Shown: positions 5,258 to 7,092 of the stretch, one piece after another
Layout of the letters: every line of letters begins with the position of its first letter
How positions within the stretch are numbered: position 1 is the stretch's first letter
Assembly: GCA_946630645.1 (NCBI GenBank)
Contig: CAMOZD010000062.1
Location: 1 to 7,092 of the forward strand
Reading direction: 5' to 3'
Length of the DNA stretch: 7,092 nt
Source of the DNA: an uncultured Lachnospiraceae bacterium
GTDB taxonomy: Bacteria > Bacillota > Clostridia > Lachnospirales > Lachnospiraceae
Notes under the pieces: generated by a model
What the model was told of the DNA's origin: nothing
Database searches by the model: none
The model's input: the letters and a program-made list of their open reading frames with translations, nothing else
Position numbers and translations under genes: made by a program

Positions 5258-6982
5258 AGTATACAATCGATCGATGCAAAAACCTTTCAGAAGATGTTTC
5301 TGGGGGGTGCGGCCCGCATCAATTCTCAGAAAGAATACATCAATGAGCTGAATGTGTTTCCGGTTCCTGACGGGGATACGGGAAGTAATATGTCCATGAC
5401 CATATCAGCGGCAGCCAGGGATGTTTCCGCCATAGAAGATCCTGATATCAAGATTCTCTGCAAGGCCATCAGGAATGGATCCCTGCGGGGTGCCCGGGGT
5501 AACTCAGGTGTTATCCTGTCCCAGCTTTTCCGGGGCTTCACCAAGTCTGTTTCCAAGGCTGAGACCCTGGGAAAGGCCGAGATCGCCACAGGCTTTGGCA
5601 AGGCTGTTGAGACTGCCTACAAGGCTGTTATGAAGCCCAAGGAGGGTACCATCCTCACCGTGGCCAAGGGCATGGCCGAGAAGGCAGAAGAGCTGATGGC
5701 CGACGAGGATATGGAGCTGGTTCCCTATCTTGAGGCCGTGGTAAGTCACGGTTATGAAGTTCTGCAGAAGACACCTGACCTTCTGCCGGTACTCAAGGAG
5801 GCCGGCGTCGTGGATTCCGGCGGCCAGGGTCTCATGGAGGTCCTTCAGGGATGTCTTGACGCCCTCACCGGCAAGGTGACAGACTTTGAGCTTCCCGATT
5901 CCGTCCATGGGGGGCCGGCTGCTTCTGTGGAAGTCAAGCCTGAGAATATCTCAACCGCAGATATCAAGTATGGTTACTGTACCGAGTTTATCATCATGCT
6001 TGAGAAGCCTATGACAGAGGAAGAAGAAGACGATATTAAAAAGTATCTCCTGTCTATCGGTGACTCCCTCGTATGTGTCGCCGATGAGGAGATCTGTAAG
6101 ATTCATGTGCATACCAACCATCCGGGCCAGGCCTTTGAGAAGGGACTGACCTACGGTGCCCTTTCTAATATGAAGGTGGATAACATGCGCATTGAGCACA
6201 ATGAGAAGCTGATCAAGGATGCGGTCAGAAAGGCCAAGGAGCAGAGGGCCGAGGAGGCGGCGGCTGAGGAAGCCAGGAGACTCCAGTCCGAGGCTGACGG
6301 GGTCAGGGAGCCTGTGGTTGACAAGGAATTTGGCTTTGTGGCTGTCTCCGTTGGAGAAGGTTTCTCTGAGATCTTCACCAGCCTTGGTGTGGACGGTATT
6401 ATCGAAGGCGGGCAGACCATGAACCCCAGCACAGAGGACATCCTTAATGTGATTGACCAGGTTCATGCCAGACATGTTTTCGTCTTCCCCAACAATAAGA
6501 ATATTATCCTGGCCGCAGAGCAGGCCAGAGATCTGACTGACGATAAAGAGGTTCACGTGATTCCCACAAAGACCATACCCCAGGGTATCGCTGCCTTGGT
6601 AGGCTTTATGCCCGAGGCAGGCCTGGAGGAGAACCTTTCCAGTATGGAGGAGAGCTTTGAATTTATCAAGAGCGGTGAGGTTACCTATGCGGTCAGGGAT
6701 ACTGTGATCGACGGAAAAGAGATCCACAGCGGAGATTATATGGGAATCAGTGACAAGGGAATTGCCGCGGTCGGCACGGAACTTGATGACACGGTATACC
6801 AGCTTGTTAAGTCCATGGCAGATGATGAGTCTGAATTGATCACTGTCTACTATGGCCTTGATGTGAGCGAGGACCAGGCCCAGGCAGTTGCTGAAAGAAT
6901 AGGGACCCGGTTCAAGGACTGTGAGGTTGAGGTCAACTATGGCGGCCAGCCCATCTACTATTATCTGCTGTCTGTAGAGTAG
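5255..6982 (+). CDS. fakA: Fatty acid kinase ATP-binding subunit FakA (YloV-like, DAK2/DhaL domain)
   Basis: FakA phosphorylates fatty acids held by a FakB carrier, making acyl-phosphate for phospholipid synthesis. From the GTG at 5255 the protein has 575 residues, close to the family's usual 550 or so. The N-terminal DhaL kinase domain has PDGDTGSNM at 38-46, with Asp39 and Asp41 as the expected Mg-ATP ligands, and GARGNSGVILSQLFRGF at about 78-94. In the middle domain Cys242, His284 and His286 match in order and spacing the zinc ligands reported for Staphylococcus aureus FakA (Cys240, His282, His284, from memory). An Ala/Glu/Arg-rich helical linker (323-352) then joins the C-terminal domain, which starts near FGFVAVSVGEGF and contains the PNNKNIILAAEQ segment. 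The gene follows the Asp23-like gene and ends in a terminator. No fakB gene is present in the window; in Firmicutes it is usually elsewhere. Confidence 0.95.
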   Translation: MSIQSIDAKTFQKMFLGGAARINSQKEYINELNVFPVPDGDTGSNMSMTISAAARDVSAIEDPDIKILCKAIRNGSLRGARGNSGVILSQLFRGFTKSVSKAETLGKAEIATGFGKAVETAYKAVMKPKEGTILTVAKGMAEKAEELMADEDMELVPYLEAVVSHGYEVLQKTPDLLPVLKEAGVVDSGGQGLMEVLQGCLDALTGKVTDFELPDSVHGGPAASVEVKPENISTADIKYGYCTEFIIMLEKPMTEEEEDDIKKYLLSIGDSLVCVADEEICKIHVHTNHPGQAFEKGLTYGALSNMKVDNMRIEHNEKLIKDAVRKAKEQRAEEAAAEEARRLQSEADGVREPVVDKEFGFVAVSVGEGFSEIFTSLGVDGIIEGGQTMNPSTEDILNVIDQVHARHVFVFPNNKNIILAAEQARDLTDDKEVHVIPTKTIPQGIAALVGFMPEAGLEENLSSMEESFEFIKSGEVTYAVRDTVIDGKEIHSGDYMGISDKGIAAVGTELDDTVYQLVKSMADDESELITVYYGLDVSEDQAQAVAERIGTRFKDCEVEVNYGGQPIYYYLLSVE

Positions 6983-7026
6983 AAGACGAGCGTGTCAGCC
7001 GGACCGGATCAGACAGGAAGAGGCAG

Positions 7027-7090
7027 GGGCTGCCGAAGCAGAGATGAGGGAGACCATTGGTCCCGTCAGCTGGTTCGGCAGCCCTTTTTT
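7027..7090 (+). terminator. Strong intrinsic terminator after fakA, with a nested hairpin in its loop
   Basis: GGGCTGCCGAA (7027-7037) and TTCGGCAGCCC (7074-7084) form a perfect 11-bp stem followed by six T (7085-7090). The 36-nt loop is unusually long and itself contains a hairpin in which GGG plus ACC (7048-7055, with a 2-nt bulge) pair with GGTCCC (7059-7064). It starts 44 nt after the fakA stop and closes the Asp23-like/fakA unit. Confidence 0.9.
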
Positions 7091-7092
7091 AG

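Noticed and set aside
4812..5279. Minus-strand frame of 155 codons
   Set aside because: It is antisense to the Asp23-like gene and its control region, and it shows no family motif.
5951..6727. Minus-strand frame of 258 codons
   Set aside because: It is antisense to fakA and follows its codon periodicity; there is no promoter or ribosome binding site.

Overview
The window looks like ordinary core chromosome of a Clostridia-type Firmicute, most likely a Lachnospiraceae-like gut anaerobe. The grounds are the A/G-rich Shine-Dalgarno sites (AAGGAGG type) before every gene, a GerW/YtfJ sporulation-family gene beside a DUF2953 gene, the zinc-type ribosomal protein L28, the rpmB / Asp23-like / FakA (YloV) gene order familiar from Firmicutes, and an oxygen-sensitive-type CoA dehydratase activase. 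No mobile element, CRISPR array, tRNA or rRNA is visible.

Layout. (1) 1-1285, minus strand: the N-terminal 428 codons of a large double-domain activase of the 2-hydroxyacyl-CoA dehydratase activator (HgdC/BadF/BadG) family, cut by the left window edge. (2) 1286-1493: a divergent control region with one candidate promoter on each strand and a 22-bp near-palindrome over the minus-strand -10 box. (3) 1494-4384, plus strand: an apparent four-gene operon of a rhomboid-fold membrane protein with a zinc-ribbon-like tail, an unrecognised 115-residue protein, a DUF2953 (YtfI-like) membrane protein with an acidic DQ-rich linker, and GerW/YtfJ. Hairpins lie in two of the gaps. (4) 4385-4735: rpmB with its own candidate promoter, a short hairpin leader and a strong intrinsic terminator. 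(5) 4740-7092: an Asp23/Gls24-family gene (YloU-like) followed by fakA (YloV-like fatty acid kinase), ending in a strong terminator at the right edge.

How the genes may work together. DUF2953 and GerW genes are neighbours in Bacillus too and probably belong to one envelope or spore-related process. The Asp23-like protein and FakA are a conserved pair linked to envelope and fatty-acid metabolism. FakA phosphorylates exogenous fatty acids bound to a FakB protein that is not encoded here. The activase would supply ATP-driven low-potential electrons to a radical dehydratase that is either its own uncaptured C-terminal part or a partner.

Nothing here is clearly a new system. The items most worth a second look are the catalytically dead-looking rhomboid with a zinc-ribbon tail, the unknown 115-residue protein in the gerW operon, the expanding DQ repeat linker, and the palindromes at the activase promoter and before the Asp23-like gene.
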